DNA from: Allohoeflea poritis
Lineage (GTDB): Bacteria > Pseudomonadota > Alphaproteobacteria > Rhizobiales > Rhizobiaceae
Direction of reading: 5' to 3'
DNA: 64,000 bases
Assembly: GCF_027889715.1 (NCBI RefSeq)
Contig: NZ_JAPJZH010000003.1
Span: 248,001-312,000 of the forward strand
The position numbers and the translations under genes are program-made. This document shows, in pieces, positions 8,127-17,193 of this stretch (position 1 is its first letter; each line of letters opens with the position of its first letter). The notes beneath the pieces are model-generated. The model had not been told where the DNA came from, ran no database searches, and was given only the letters and a program-made list of their open reading frames with translations.

Positions 8127-9317
8127 CTAAACCGGCAAACATGCCGGACCAATCGGTTCGAAACTCTTATATGTCAGGATGAACTCGGTGTGGCCGAGCG
8201 CTTCGGATTTCGTCTGCTGGCCCGCGGCCACGTGCAGGACCTGATTGAATATCGCCGATCCAACCTCGTCAAGTGTCGCATCGCCGGTCAGAATGGCGCC
8301 GGCATTGATATCCATGTCTTCGCTCAGCCGTTCATACATGGTCGGATTGGCGGCAATCTTGATGACGGGCGCCAGCGCCGAGCCGACCACTGAACCCCGC
8401 CCGGTCACGAACAATGTCAGATGCGCACCGGAGGCCATCATTTCGACGATCTCGGCATTGTCGGAGATATTGGGAAATCCGAAACGGACTTCGCCATCCG
8501 GCACGACATCCATGAGGTAGAGCCCGCCTTTCGGCGGCCTGTCGCCCGGCTTTATCAACCCGGATATCTGTGAACTGCCTGACTTTGCATAGGCGCCCAT
8601 CGATTTTTCCTCGATGGTCGAAAGGCCGCCATCGGCGTTGCCGGCGGCAAAGCTGCCATAGCCGAGCTCGGCATAGTAGCGCGCCGCCTTGTGCACGGAC
8701 CGGCGCAATTCGTCGGCAAGTTCAGGCGTTGCCGCCCGCGCGGCCATGATCTCCTCGCAGCCGATCAGTTCGCCGGTCTCCTCGAAGATGCAGGTCGCGC
8801 CTTCCCGGACGAGCCGGTCAAAGGCGCGGCCCGTGGCCGGATTGCCGGAAATTCCGCTCGTGCCATCGGAACCGCCGCACACGGTGCCGACGACAAGGTC
8901 GCTGACATCCATGGAAACGCGTTGTGCGCCCGCAAGCCCGGCAAGCGTCCGCTCGATCCACGCCCGGCCCTTTTCAATGGTCGTGCGCGTGCCGCCTTCG
9001 CGCTGGATCACCAGCGTGGATACCGGCCGGCCGCTGTCGGCGATGGTTTTTTCAAGCCGGTAGCGATTGAAGCTTTCGCAACCCAGCGAGACCAGCAATA
9101 CCGCTCCGACATTGGGGTGGGTGCACAGGCGCTCCATCATGTTCTGCGCATATTCGTTGGGAAAACAGCCCGGAAATCCGATCAGATGCGCTTCCTCCCG
9201 ATGCGGAAGCACGATTTCGCGGGCAACATGGTGCGCGCATTCGACAAGGTAGGCCACCGCGACGACATTGCGGATACCCTTGCGACCGTCGGCGCGTTGA
9301 AAACCTTCAAATCTCAT
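8127..9317 (-). CDS. UxaA-family altronate/galactarate dehydratase, large (C-terminal) subunit
   Basis: The 396-residue product corresponds to the catalytic C-terminal domain of UxaA/GarD dehydratases. It has GRKGIRNVVAVAYLVECA near the start, the glycine-rich GGSDGTSGISGNPATGRAFD, and a late segment GRGSVVGSALAPVIKI. In E. coli UxaA this domain is fused to an N-terminal SAF domain; here the SAF part is the separate gene at 9314-9676, whose stop overlaps this start (ATGA). The expected reaction is Fe-dependent dehydration of an aldonate to the 2-keto-3-deoxy acid. The exact substrate is unknown. Confidence 0.88.
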   Translation of the reverse strand: MRFEGFQRADGRKGIRNVVAVAYLVECAHHVAREIVLPHREEAHLIGFPGCFPNEYAQNMMERLCTHPNVGAVLLVSLGCESFNRYRLEKTIADSGRPVSTLVIQREGGTRTTIEKGRAWIERTLAGLAGAQRVSMDVSDLVVGTVCGGSDGTSGISGNPATGRAFDRLVREGATCIFEETGELIGCEEIMAARAATPELADELRRSVHKAARYYAELGYGSFAAGNADGGLSTIEEKSMGAYAKSGSSQISGLIKPGDRPPKGGLYLMDVVPDGEVRFGFPNISDNAEIVEMMASGAHLTLFVTGRGSVVGSALAPVIKIAANPTMYERLSEDMDINAGAILTGDATLDEVGSAIFNQVLHVAAGQQTKSEALGHTEFILTYKSFEPIGPACLPV

Positions 9318-9676
9318 CGGCCCTCTCCATTGCGCTCACCGATATGATCGGCGCGCGCGGCATCAAGAGAATGGGTGGGCGTGTAATCGCTTCTGATATT
9401 GTGGAGATGAACATGATCGCCGACCGCAATGTCGGCGGTCGCCGAGCCGATGGGCACGCCGTATTTGAGCACTTTTTCACCCGCGCGAATTGGGCGAAGC
9501 GCCACTTTGTGCCCGAGGCCGATACGGACCGCGGCAATGATCTCACGACCGCTGACCAGAAACGTTTCGCCGGCCGGAATCGCCTCTTTCGCCACGGCGA
9601 CATTGTCGCGTGGCGACAGGGTGAGCAACCTCCTGTCGGTTTCAAGCCGGTCGGTCAAGGTTTCGATCCTGCCCAT
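9314..9676 (-). CDS. SAF-domain small subunit of UxaA-family dehydratase
   Basis: I start at ATG 9676 (MGRIETL), giving 120 residues; the open frame continues upstream to 9736 but only inside the enolase-superfamily gene. The product matches the UxaA N-terminal SAF domain: LSPRDNVAVAKEAIPAGE, then GHKVALRPIRAGEKVLKYGVPIGSA (about residues 52-76) and the closing VGDHVHLHN. It overlaps the start of the large subunit by four bases, so the two should be translationally coupled and form one enzyme. Confidence 0.85.
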   Translation of the reverse strand: MGRIETLTDRLETDRRLLTLSPRDNVAVAKEAIPAGETFLVSGREIIAAVRIGLGHKVALRPIRAGEKVLKYGVPIGSATADIAVGDHVHLHNIRSDYTPTHSLDAARADHIGERNGEGR

Positions 9677-9680
9677 CGGT

Positions 9681-10793
9681 TCACAGCTCGGCGATCGTGC
9701 AATTGTCGATAAGGTCCCAGTCGAGTTCCACTCCAAGACCCGGCTTGACCGGCATGCGCGCTATTCCATTTTCGACGGGCAGCGGCTCCGCCAGTCCGAA
9801 CGCGAACTGCGACACCGGCCACAAAAGCTCGAAATAGCTGTTGTTGCGTACCGCTCCGCACAGGTGCAGATTGACCAGTTCCAGCGGGTGGAAAATCGTC
9901 GTGTGCAATTCGCAGTTCATGTGAAACGCCTCAGCAAGACGCGCCGTCTTCAGCGCGCCCGTCACACCGCCGGTCCAGGAGATATCGGCCCGCACCGCAT
10001 CGACCACCCGCGATGCAATGCACTCGGCAACCGAATAGGGATGTTTGGCGATAACCTCGGTGCCTACCACCGGAATATCGAGGCGCCGCGTCAGTTCCCG
10101 CAGGGCGCTGAAATTCTCATCCGGCAGAGGCTCTTCAAGCCAAAGATAGCCAAGTGCTTCCAGTTCCCGGCCAAAGCGAACAGCTTCCTCAAGCGAGTAG
10201 GCCGCCACGGGATCGGACATCAGCGTGAATTCGGGACCGACGGCTTCGCGCACGGCACGGTGGACCTCGATATCCTCTTCAGGCGAACGCCCCGGCGGAT
10301 GGATCTTGTAGGCCTTCATACCGGCATCGCGCACGGCACGCGCCTCGTCCTGATAGGCGGCGGCATCGGGCAGAACCATGGACGAGGCATAGACCGGGAT
10401 TTCGCTGCGCGCGCCGCCGATATAGCGCCAGAGCGGCTGTTCGGCCGCCGTTGCTCCGAGCAGCCACAGGCAACAATCGACAGGACCGTAAAGATAGATC
10501 GGCAAGTGATGCCACCAGCGGTCGGCCACGCGCCAGTCATGCCAGGCCGCCTCGCGATCGAGTGCGTCGCGGCCGACCATGAAAGGCCTGAGCGATGCGG
10601 CCGCCAGGTGACCGGAGCCGAGCGCCGAGCGTCCGGCGAAGCCGAACATGGAGGCCGACAGGCCGTCCTCGGTGTTGGCCGTGAAAACCAGGAACTCCAT
10701 GCCGTCCTGCGCGATGCCGTCGCGGGTCGCATCGCCCGGGATGACGGCCTGCTGCAATCGGCAACAGCGGATGTCGAGGCTGGCGATCTTCAT
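9681..10793 (-). CDS. Enolase-superfamily (mandelate racemase/muconate lactonizing) sugar-acid dehydratase A
   Basis: The 370-residue product has the enolase-superfamily barrel: a KxH segment (AYKIHPPG), metal-ligand positions SDPVAAYS, WLEEPLPDEN and GTEVIAKHP, the ADISWTGGVTG segment, and a late His in CELHTTIFHP. KxH instead of KxK at the second strand marks it as different from its neighbour at 11769-12881. Family members dehydrate aldonates or aldarates. It shares a base with the RraA stop (TGATG) and is followed by the SAF subunit. Substrate not determined by sequence. Confidence 0.87.
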   Translation of the reverse strand: MKIASLDIRCCRLQQAVIPGDATRDGIAQDGMEFLVFTANTEDGLSASMFGFAGRSALGSGHLAAASLRPFMVGRDALDREAAWHDWRVADRWWHHLPIYLYGPVDCCLWLLGATAAEQPLWRYIGGARSEIPVYASSMVLPDAAAYQDEARAVRDAGMKAYKIHPPGRSPEEDIEVHRAVREAVGPEFTLMSDPVAAYSLEEAVRFGRELEALGYLWLEEPLPDENFSALRELTRRLDIPVVGTEVIAKHPYSVAECIASRVVDAVRADISWTGGVTGALKTARLAEAFHMNCELHTTIFHPLELVNLHLCGAVRNNSYFELLWPVSQFAFGLAEPLPVENGIARMPVKPGLGVELDWDLIDNCTIAEL

Positions 10794-11443
10794 CAGAATT
10801 TTCCGAAACGCAGATAGGCCTCTTGCGGATCGACGCCCTCAAGGATCGCTTTGCGGACCAGGTTCTCCGTCTGCATCGCTTCGACGGACTTTTCCAGGAC
10901 CTCATCCAGGCGCTCGAAGGGAATGCGCACCATGCCGTCGCGGTCGCCGTGCAACCAGTCGCCCGGGCGAATGAGGACATCGTCGATCATGATTTCCACA
11001 TCGATTGCCTTCGGAAGCCAGGTGCCGACGATATCGCGCGGCGTGTGGTGGGTGCGCCAGCAGGCGAAACCGAGATCCAGGATAAAATTCGCATCGCGCA
11101 ATGCGCCGTCGAGGACGCAGCCCAGCACACCCTTGCGGTGCAGGGTTTCGGCGGAAAGCTCGCCCATCTGGGCGACGAGATGGGTGTTTGGCTGCGCCGT
11201 CCAGATATGGCCGGGCTTGCATTGCGACAACAGCCCCGTCCAGGCCAGCAATGTTTCATGGGCGTCCGCCGTCTCATCCATCCGCCCCTCGATGGTGAAT
11301 GCCGGCCCGCACAGCGTCTTTTCCGGCTGCAGCGGCGTGATGCGCGGCGGCAGGGTGAAATTGCGCAAGCCGCTCGCCCGCATCACGTCATGGATGACGC
11401 CGGTATAACACTGCCCGAGTTTGCCGACGCGTGCGTCAGTCAT
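10793..11443 (-). CDS. RraA-family protein, probable 2-keto-4-hydroxy-acid aldolase
   Basis: The 216-residue product is an RraA/HMG-aldolase-family protein: LCGPAFTIEGR and GVLGCVLDGALRDANFIL, which contains the conserved G-x-x-D-G-x-x-R-D metal/substrate motif. Family members cleave 4-hydroxy-2-oxo acids to pyruvate plus an aldehyde or keto acid; RraA itself is an RNase E inhibitor, but in a catabolic operon the aldolase role is favoured. If so, it offers an aldol branch beside the SDR/FAH branch. It overlaps the mutarotase gene by 8 bases and the next dehydratase gene by one. Confidence 0.82.
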   Translation of the reverse strand: MTDARVGKLGQCYTGVIHDVMRASGLRNFTLPPRITPLQPEKTLCGPAFTIEGRMDETADAHETLLAWTGLLSQCKPGHIWTAQPNTHLVAQMGELSAETLHRKGVLGCVLDGALRDANFILDLGFACWRTHHTPRDIVGTWLPKAIDVEIMIDDVLIRPGDWLHGDRDGMVRIPFERLDEVLEKSVEAMQTENLVRKAILEGVDPQEAYLRFGKF

Positions 11444-11765
11444 GATGAAAAACCTCCTCCATCATGGCCCACCATTCACCTTCCTTGCGCGTCTCGAGCG
11501 GAACCTGGCAGGGCATGCACACATCCCACCATTCCCGGGTCTTCGGATCGGCGGCCATGAGCGCCGCATCGGCCTCGAAATCGTTGCCGGTATATTCCCA
11601 GTAGCCGAACAGAAGGTTCTCGGGCTCTTTCAGGAAGATCGAGTAATTGGTGATGTTGCATTCGCTTATCTTTGCCAGGATCTCCGGCCAGACAGCCGCA
11701 TGCAGGCGCTTGTATTCCTCGACCTTGTCGGCGTTCAAACCGATGACCATTCCCATTCTCTGCAT
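11436..11765 (-). CDS. L-rhamnose/L-fucose mutarotase (RhaM family)
   Basis: The 109-residue length is that of RhaM. It shows the diagnostic pattern: Tyr18 and His22 in EEYKRLHAAVWPE, NYSIFL, NLLFGYWEY, the Trp pair in REWWD, and the ending MEEVFHHD. RhaM-type enzymes interconvert alpha and beta anomers of 6-deoxy sugars. This is the strongest hint that the operon handles a 6-deoxyhexose such as L-fucose or L-rhamnose. It sits between the two enolase-superfamily blocks, overlapping the RraA gene by 8 bases. Confidence 0.92.
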   Translation of the reverse strand: MQRMGMVIGLNADKVEEYKRLHAAVWPEILAKISECNITNYSIFLKEPENLLFGYWEYTGNDFEADAALMAADPKTREWWDVCMPCQVPLETRKEGEWWAMMEEVFHHD

Positions 11766-11768
11766 TGT

Positions 11769-12881
11769 CTATCCTCCGGTGAATACGCGCTTGTGCGCCT
11801 CGGCCCTTGCCTCAATCGCCGGCCAGTCCCATTCGATGCCGATGCCCGGCGCCGATGGCGGACTTGCCTGTCCATTGTGTATCTGAATGCGGGAAACGGT
11901 GATGTCGTCGAGCTGGGGGATATATTCCAGGATCGGCGCGTTCGGCACGGCGCAGACCAGACTGACATGCAACTCCATGAGGAAGTGCGGACAGACGGAT
12001 ATGTTAAAGGCTTCGGCCATATGGGCCACCTTCAGCCACGGCGTGATCCCGCCGATGCGCGCCACATCCACCTGGACGATCGAACAGGCGCCCTGATTCA
12101 GGTAGTCCTTGAACTGGCTGATCGAATAGAGGCTCTCGCCGACGGCGACCGGCACGCGCGAACGGCTGGCAAGGGTTGCATGGGCGCCGACATCGTCGGC
12201 GGGCATCGGCTCCTCGAACCAGCCGACATCAAGCTCGGCCAGCATTTCGGCGCGGATCAGCGCCTCCGACAATGCGAAACACTGGTTGGCGTCGGTCAGG
12301 ATGCGGTACGCGTCTCCCACCGCCTCGCGCACCGCCGCCAGACGCGCCCGGTCCTCGGCCGCCGTCGGCTTGCCGATCTTGAACTTGGAGCCGATGAACC
12401 CCTGCTCGCGCATGGCAAGGGCATCCTCGACCAGCGCTTCCGGCGCAAGCTGCAGCCACCCGCCCTCCGTCGAATAAAGCGGCACCGCGTGTTTGGCGCC
12501 GCCGGCCATCCTGTAGAGGGGTTGCGATGCCTTCCGGCAGCGCAGGTCCCACAGGGCCGTATCAATGGCTGCAAGCGCCAGGGACGTAACCGCGCCCACG
12601 GCGGTCGCGTGGGTCAAGAACAGCAGATCGCGCCAGATGGCTTCGATCTCTTCGGCTTCCCGGCCGATCAGCGCCGGAATGAGGGTGTCGCCGAGCAGGC
12701 TCATCACCGCCCCGCCGCCGGTACCGATCGTATAGCAGTAGCCGGTTCCGACGGCGCCGTCGGTGTCGGTGATGCTCAAAATGGGCGTTTCCTGGCTGAC
12801 AAAGGCCTGGATCGCATCCTTGCGCTCCGCCTTGGGCGCAAGGTCGACCATGACCAGTTCCACCCTTTCGATGCGCGCCAT
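11769..12881 (-). CDS. Enolase-superfamily (mandelate racemase subgroup) dehydratase B
   Basis: The 370-residue product keeps the full mandelate-racemase-type active site: KFK in GSKFKIGK (about residues 163-165), metal ligands in LTDANQ, FEEPMP and VGESLY, an Asp in QVDVARIGG, and a general-base His in CPHFLME. KxK plus His/Asp matches the L-fuconate or mandelate subgroup better than the KxH protein at 9681-10793. It follows the ABC ATPase gene with a TGATG overlap. Predicted aldonate dehydratase or racemase. Confidence 0.88.
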   Translation of the reverse strand: MARIERVELVMVDLAPKAERKDAIQAFVSQETPILSITDTDGAVGTGYCYTIGTGGGAVMSLLGDTLIPALIGREAEEIEAIWRDLLFLTHATAVGAVTSLALAAIDTALWDLRCRKASQPLYRMAGGAKHAVPLYSTEGGWLQLAPEALVEDALAMREQGFIGSKFKIGKPTAAEDRARLAAVREAVGDAYRILTDANQCFALSEALIRAEMLAELDVGWFEEPMPADDVGAHATLASRSRVPVAVGESLYSISQFKDYLNQGACSIVQVDVARIGGITPWLKVAHMAEAFNISVCPHFLMELHVSLVCAVPNAPILEYIPQLDDITVSRIQIHNGQASPPSAPGIGIEWDWPAIEARAEAHKRVFTGG

Positions 12882-13975
12882 CAGCCGAGCCTCACGGATT
12901 TCTGCGTTTCAGCGTCGAAGAGATGGACCTTGTCGAGCGAGATGTTGAAGGTCATGCGTTCGCCCGGCGATACGTCGCGCGGATCGAACATCTTTCCAAG
13001 CACCTCACTGCCATTGATCCGCGTGTAGAGGATCGTCTCCGTGCCAAGCAGTTCGGCAAGTTCCACCGTGAGTTCCACCGTCGCCCGGTGACCGCTTTCC
13101 GCGATGCCATGCCCCTGGGGCGTCAGATCGTCGGGCCGCAGCCCGAAGACCACCTTCTGCCCGTCGCGCACATGCTGTTCCAGACGTTCGGGTATCGGCA
13201 ATTGCGTGCCGTCGGAAAGGACGATCCGGTTGTCGGCGATCTCGGCATCGATCAGGTTCATCGGAGGCGAGCCGATGAAGCTCGCGACGAATGTGTTGAG
13301 TGGATGGTTGAACACCTCCATGGGTGTTCCGACCTGCTCGATCCAGCCGTCCTTCATTACGACGATGCGATCGGCGAGTGTCATCGCCTCCACCTGGTCG
13401 TGGGTCACATAGACAACCGTCGTCTTGACCCTCTGGTGCAGCTTCTTGATCTCGGTGCGCATCTGCACCCGCAGCTTGGCGTCCAGATTGGAGAGCGGCT
13501 CATCGAAAAGGAAGGCTTCGGGGTGGCGCACGATGGCGCGGCCCATGGCCACGCGCTGGCGCTGGCCGCCGGACAGTTCCGCCGGCGTGCGTTCCAGCAG
13601 CTCTTCCAGCCCGAGGATCTCGGCTGCCTCCCTGACCCGCTCGGCAACCACGGCTTCCGGCTGCTTGGCGATCTTCAGGCCGAAACCCAGATTCTCGCGC
13701 ACGCTCATATGCGGATAGAGCGCATAGTTCTGGAACACCATGGAGATATTGCGTTTGCGCGGCGGAAGGTCGTTGACAACCTGCGGGCCGATGGAAATCG
13801 TCCCGTCCGAGATCTCCTCGAGCCCGGCGATCATGCGCAACGTGGTCGACTTGCCGCAGCCGGACGGTCCGACCAGGACGACGAACTCATTGTGCTCGAT
13901 ATCGAGGCCGATACCGTGCACGACCTCCAACGGGCCGTATTTCTTGACAACGTTCTGCAGCTTGATTTCAGCCAT
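12881..13975 (-). CDS. CUT1 sugar ABC importer ATP-binding protein (UgpC/MsmK type)
   Basis: The 364-residue product has Walker A GPSGCGKST (about 36-44), signature LSGGQRQRV, Walker B FLFDEPLSNLD, the switch His in VYVTHDQ, and a C-terminal TOBE/MalK-type domain with GLRPDDLTPQ. Length and motifs are standard for UgpC/MsmK/MalK. It follows the MalG-like permease by 3 bases. Confidence 0.95.
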   Translation of the reverse strand: MAEIKLQNVVKKYGPLEVVHGIGLDIEHNEFVVLVGPSGCGKSTTLRMIAGLEEISDGTISIGPQVVNDLPPRKRNISMVFQNYALYPHMSVRENLGFGLKIAKQPEAVVAERVREAAEILGLEELLERTPAELSGGQRQRVAMGRAIVRHPEAFLFDEPLSNLDAKLRVQMRTEIKKLHQRVKTTVVYVTHDQVEAMTLADRIVVMKDGWIEQVGTPMEVFNHPLNTFVASFIGSPPMNLIDAEIADNRIVLSDGTQLPIPERLEQHVRDGQKVVFGLRPDDLTPQGHGIAESGHRATVELTVELAELLGTETILYTRINGSEVLGKMFDPRDVSPGERMTFNISLDKVHLFDAETQKSVRLG

Positions 13976-13978
13976 GAA

Positions 13979-14836
13979 TTATCCCTTCACGCCGCCGAAT
14001 GTCAGGCCGCTTATGAGATGCTTTTGCACGATGAAAGTGAGGATCAGCGCCGGCACGATGATGATCACCGCCATGGCCGACATGCCGGCCCAGTCAATGG
14101 TGAACTGGGCGGTGAAATCCATCAGCCCGACCGGCAGCGTCTTGCTGTCGGTGGACCGGGTGAGCTGGCTGGCAAGCGCGTATTCGTTCCAGGACGTCAG
14201 GAAGGCGAAAATCGCCGCGGAGGCAATGCCGGAGCGTGCCAGGGGAAATTCGATCTTCCAGAAGGCCTGCCAGCGTGTGCAGCCATCGACCTGCGCCGCC
14301 TCGGACATCTCCTTCGGAATCTGTCGGAAGAAGCCGTCGATCAGCCAGATGGTGAACGGGATGTTGAGCGCCACATAGACGATGATCAGCCCGGGTTTGG
14401 TGTCGATCAGACCAAGCCGGCTCCAGATCATGAAAACCGGCAGGGACAGGGCAATGCCCGGTACGGTGCGCGACAGCATAAGGCCGAGGAAAATCCCGTC
14501 CTTGAAGCGGAAGCGGAAACGGGCAAAAGCGTAGCCGCCGGACATGCCGATCAATATGGCGATGACCGTGCTGGTCAGGGCAATGATCAGCGAGTTGGTG
14601 AAATAGGCGGGCACCGGGATCGCCACCTGTTCGGCGCCGAAGCCGAAGATCTGGGCAAAATTGTTGAGGGTGAGTTCCTCGGGAATCCAGATGGCGGGCT
14701 TGGCCAGCACTTCGCGGTTCGGGCGAAACCCGGTCAGCACCACCCACAGTCCCGGCAGGCAGATGATCAACATGAGCAGGAAGGTCATCACCCAGGTGAC
14801 GGCCTTGCCGATGCGCTTCTTGAGGGCGGTATCCAT
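13979..14836 (-). CDS. CUT1 sugar ABC importer permease (MalG type)
   Basis: The 285-residue product has six likely membrane segments and the EAA loop SEAAQVDGCTRWQAFWKIEFPL (about residues 182-203), which docks on the ATPase. The N-terminal half contains the MalG-like periplasmic stretch. Its start overlaps the stop of the MalF-type gene (TGATG). Confidence 0.94.
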   Translation of the reverse strand: MDTALKKRIGKAVTWVMTFLLMLIICLPGLWVVLTGFRPNREVLAKPAIWIPEELTLNNFAQIFGFGAEQVAIPVPAYFTNSLIIALTSTVIAILIGMSGGYAFARFRFRFKDGIFLGLMLSRTVPGIALSLPVFMIWSRLGLIDTKPGLIIVYVALNIPFTIWLIDGFFRQIPKEMSEAAQVDGCTRWQAFWKIEFPLARSGIASAAIFAFLTSWNEYALASQLTRSTDSKTLPVGLMDFTAQFTIDWAGMSAMAVIIIVPALILTFIVQKHLISGLTFGGVKG

Positions 14837-15759
14837 CAGTTCGCCCCTCCCATGTAGCGCCGCGCGGCAATCAGCTTCCTGAAGAAATAGTAGGTGAAGG
14901 CGATCGACAGCAGGATCGACACATAGGCCATGGCGTTGGCCTGCCCCATCCGCGAATTGTCGTATCCGACCCGGGCAATCATCGTCCAGAGGAGCTCCGT
15001 GCGGCCGGCGGGGCCGCCGCCGGTCATGACGTCGACAATGTCATAGGCGCGAGCGACATCGAGCGAGCGGATCGTCATGGCGATGAAGGCGAAAGGCATC
15101 AGGAACGGCAGCGTGATGTGGCGAAACACCTGCCACGGATTGCAGCCGTCTACCTTGGCCGCTTCCAGCGGATCGCGTGGCATGGCAAACAGCCCGGCGA
15201 GCAAAAGGATGGCGAAGATGGATGTGCTCATCCACACTTCGGCGACGATGATCGAACCCATGGCGAGATGCTTGTCGACCAGCCATGGAATGGCGCCGTC
15301 GCTCAGCCCCAGCGACTGCAGCGCATTGTTCAGCACGCCGATATTGTCGTTGAAGATGAACTTGAACTGATAGCCGACGAGGATCGGCGAGAACATCATC
15401 GGGAACATCATGATCGTGCGCAGGGTGCGCTGCCCCCAGGTGATCCTGTTGATCAGGAGGGCAATGCCGAGGCCGAACAGGAATTCCAGATTGAGCGCAA
15501 TCGTCAGGAACAGGACCGTGCGGCCGAAGGCGACCCAGAAATCCCAATCGGTGAAAATACGCTCATAGTTTCGAAACCCGACAAAGTTGTAGAGACTGTC
15601 GGGCCGGATCAGCCGGTAACCGGTAAAGCTCGTGTAAAGGGAGAAAAGCAGCGGCAGCAGAACGACAAGAACGAGAACCAGTATGGCAGGCAGAAGCAGA
15701 ATAAAGGGCGTGAACCCTTCGCGCTGCCAGAATGGAAGCTTTTTTTCGATTTTCGCCAT
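14836..15759 (-). CDS. CUT1 sugar ABC importer permease (MalF type)
   Basis: The 307-residue product has six predicted membrane spans and an EAA loop LEAAKVDGCNPWQVFRHITLPFL split over about residues 207-229. It follows the binding-protein gene after a hairpin and overlaps the MalG-type gene. It belongs to the sugar importer of the deoxysugar-like operon. Confidence 0.94.
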   Translation of the reverse strand: MAKIEKKLPFWQREGFTPFILLLPAILVLVLVVLLPLLFSLYTSFTGYRLIRPDSLYNFVGFRNYERIFTDWDFWVAFGRTVLFLTIALNLEFLFGLGIALLINRITWGQRTLRTIMMFPMMFSPILVGYQFKFIFNDNIGVLNNALQSLGLSDGAIPWLVDKHLAMGSIIVAEVWMSTSIFAILLLAGLFAMPRDPLEAAKVDGCNPWQVFRHITLPFLMPFAFIAMTIRSLDVARAYDIVDVMTGGGPAGRTELLWTMIARVGYDNSRMGQANAMAYVSILLSIAFTYYFFRKLIAARRYMGGAN

Positions 15760-15792
15760 GGTCCGTCCCGTCTAGTGGGAATGTCTGGTCGA

Positions 15793-15814
15793 ACGGCGGC
15801 CCGAAGGCCGCCGT
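15793..15814 (-). other. Intercistronic hairpin after binding-protein gene
   Basis: ACGGCGGCC (15793-15801) pairs perfectly with GGCCGCCGT (15806-15814). Read on the transcribed strand the loop is TTCG closed by C-G, an exceptionally stable tetraloop. It lies 16 bases after the stop of the binding-protein gene and before the permease; there is no T-run. Confidence 0.65.
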
Positions 15815-15829
15815 CCGGTTGGGAGGACA

Positions 15830-17161
15830 TCAGAGATAGCCCGCATCTTCCATGACCTCGCGTGCCGATTCCGCGGCTTCGTCGAGTGCTTCCTGCGGCG
15901 ACTTCTCACCCAGGATGGCGGCCTGCAGGCGCGGCCAGATTTCGTTCGAGACCTCGATCCACGGCGCAATCAGCGGCGGTGTGAAGGCATCTTCCGCCAT
16001 GGATTGCGAGTAGGTCTCGAAGACCGTCACCATGAATTCATTGCCGGCTCCGTCGAATTCGGCAATGGCTTCGTCCCAGACCTTGGCGCGTGTCGGCAAC
16101 AGGCCCTTGCGCGCTTCGATCATCTGCCGCTCATGCGATGTGAGGAAGGAGATGAAAGAGGCCGCGGCTTCCTTGTTGTCGCAGGTCTCGGTGATCGAGA
16201 AGGTGTGGCTGCCCGACCATCCGCTGCGCTTGCCGCCCGATCCGACAGGTGCGCGCACCAGGCCGATATCGCCGGCGACCTTCGAATTTGCCGGATCATT
16301 GAAGAAGGATGCCCAGCCGGCCCAGTCGAGATTCAGCGCAACAGTGCCGGATGCAAAGCCAAGACCGGTGTCGTCCCACAGATAGTTGAGAACACCTGCC
16401 GGCACGGCCTTCGCATCATACAGGTCCTTGAACCACTGGACCGCGCGAACGCCGGCTTCCGAGTTGAAGGTCGGGTTCCAGTTCTCGTCGAAGAGCTGCC
16501 CGCCCTCGGCGATCAGCAATTCGTAGAAGCGGCCGGTGATCGCCTCGTCCTTGCCCACATATTGCGTGCCGAAGAATTCGGGCGCATTGGCGAAGAAAAT
16601 GGCCTGATCCTTGAACTGGTCCCAGGTTTCCGGCGGCGCCAGATCATAGCCGTGCTTTTCCTTGAACCGGTCCTTGTTGCCCTGATCCGCGTAGAGCGAT
16701 TTCTTGTAGTAGAGGTTGGAGATGTCCGAATGCCTCGGCAACTGCACCAGGCGTCCGTCAACGGTCGAGTTCGCCAGAGCCAGCTCCTGGAACTCGGCAA
16801 GCGTTGCTTCCGGGATCACACCGTTCAGGTCGATATAGATGGTTCCGTATTGCGGCGCGAAGCTGGTGTGGTTGGAGCCGACACACCAGTCGAGCGTTCC
16901 GGCTGCGATGTCCTGCTTGATTTCGCGGTCGAGCTCGAAGTGGTTCTTGCGGGACAGGACGTCGACCTTGGCGCCGGTCATCTCTTCCCACTTCTCGATT
17001 TCGGCATAGAGCGGCTCGTACTGCGCACCGCCGATCAGCTTCACACGCAGCGTATATCCGTCGAAATTGCCGTAGTCGATCTCCTCGGCGCTGACTGCGC
17101 CGGCCATCAGCAGCGGCAATGCTGTCGCCGCGGCCAAAAGTTTGATTCCTGCCTTGGTCAT
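15830..17161 (-). CDS. CUT1 sugar-binding periplasmic protein
   Basis: The start at 17161 has GGAGG 5 bases upstream; the open frame reaches 17197 without support. The 443-residue product has a Sec signal (MTKAGIKLLAAATALPLL, cleavage near AVSA-EE) and the family 1 solute-binding fold (YYKKSLYADQG, PPETWDQFKDQA, FASGTVALNLDWAGWA). Its family usually binds oligosaccharides or sugar derivatives. It follows the CaiB-type gene and precedes the two permeases, so it supplies substrate to the operon enzymes. Confidence 0.93.
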   Translation of the reverse strand: MTKAGIKLLAAATALPLLMAGAVSAEEIDYGNFDGYTLRVKLIGGAQYEPLYAEIEKWEEMTGAKVDVLSRKNHFELDREIKQDIAAGTLDWCVGSNHTSFAPQYGTIYIDLNGVIPEATLAEFQELALANSTVDGRLVQLPRHSDISNLYYKKSLYADQGNKDRFKEKHGYDLAPPETWDQFKDQAIFFANAPEFFGTQYVGKDEAITGRFYELLIAEGGQLFDENWNPTFNSEAGVRAVQWFKDLYDAKAVPAGVLNYLWDDTGLGFASGTVALNLDWAGWASFFNDPANSKVAGDIGLVRAPVGSGGKRSGWSGSHTFSITETCDNKEAAASFISFLTSHERQMIEARKGLLPTRAKVWDEAIAEFDGAGNEFMVTVFETYSQSMAEDAFTPPLIAPWIEVSNEIWPRLQAAILGEKSPQEALDEAAESAREVMEDAGYL

Positions 17162-17193
17162 CGTTTCCTCCTTGGTACGATTGCTTGAGTTCG

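Noticed and set aside
10793-11443. RraA as RNase E inhibitor
   Set aside because: The protein is in a sugar catabolic operon and keeps the aldolase metal motif, so the aldolase role is preferred.
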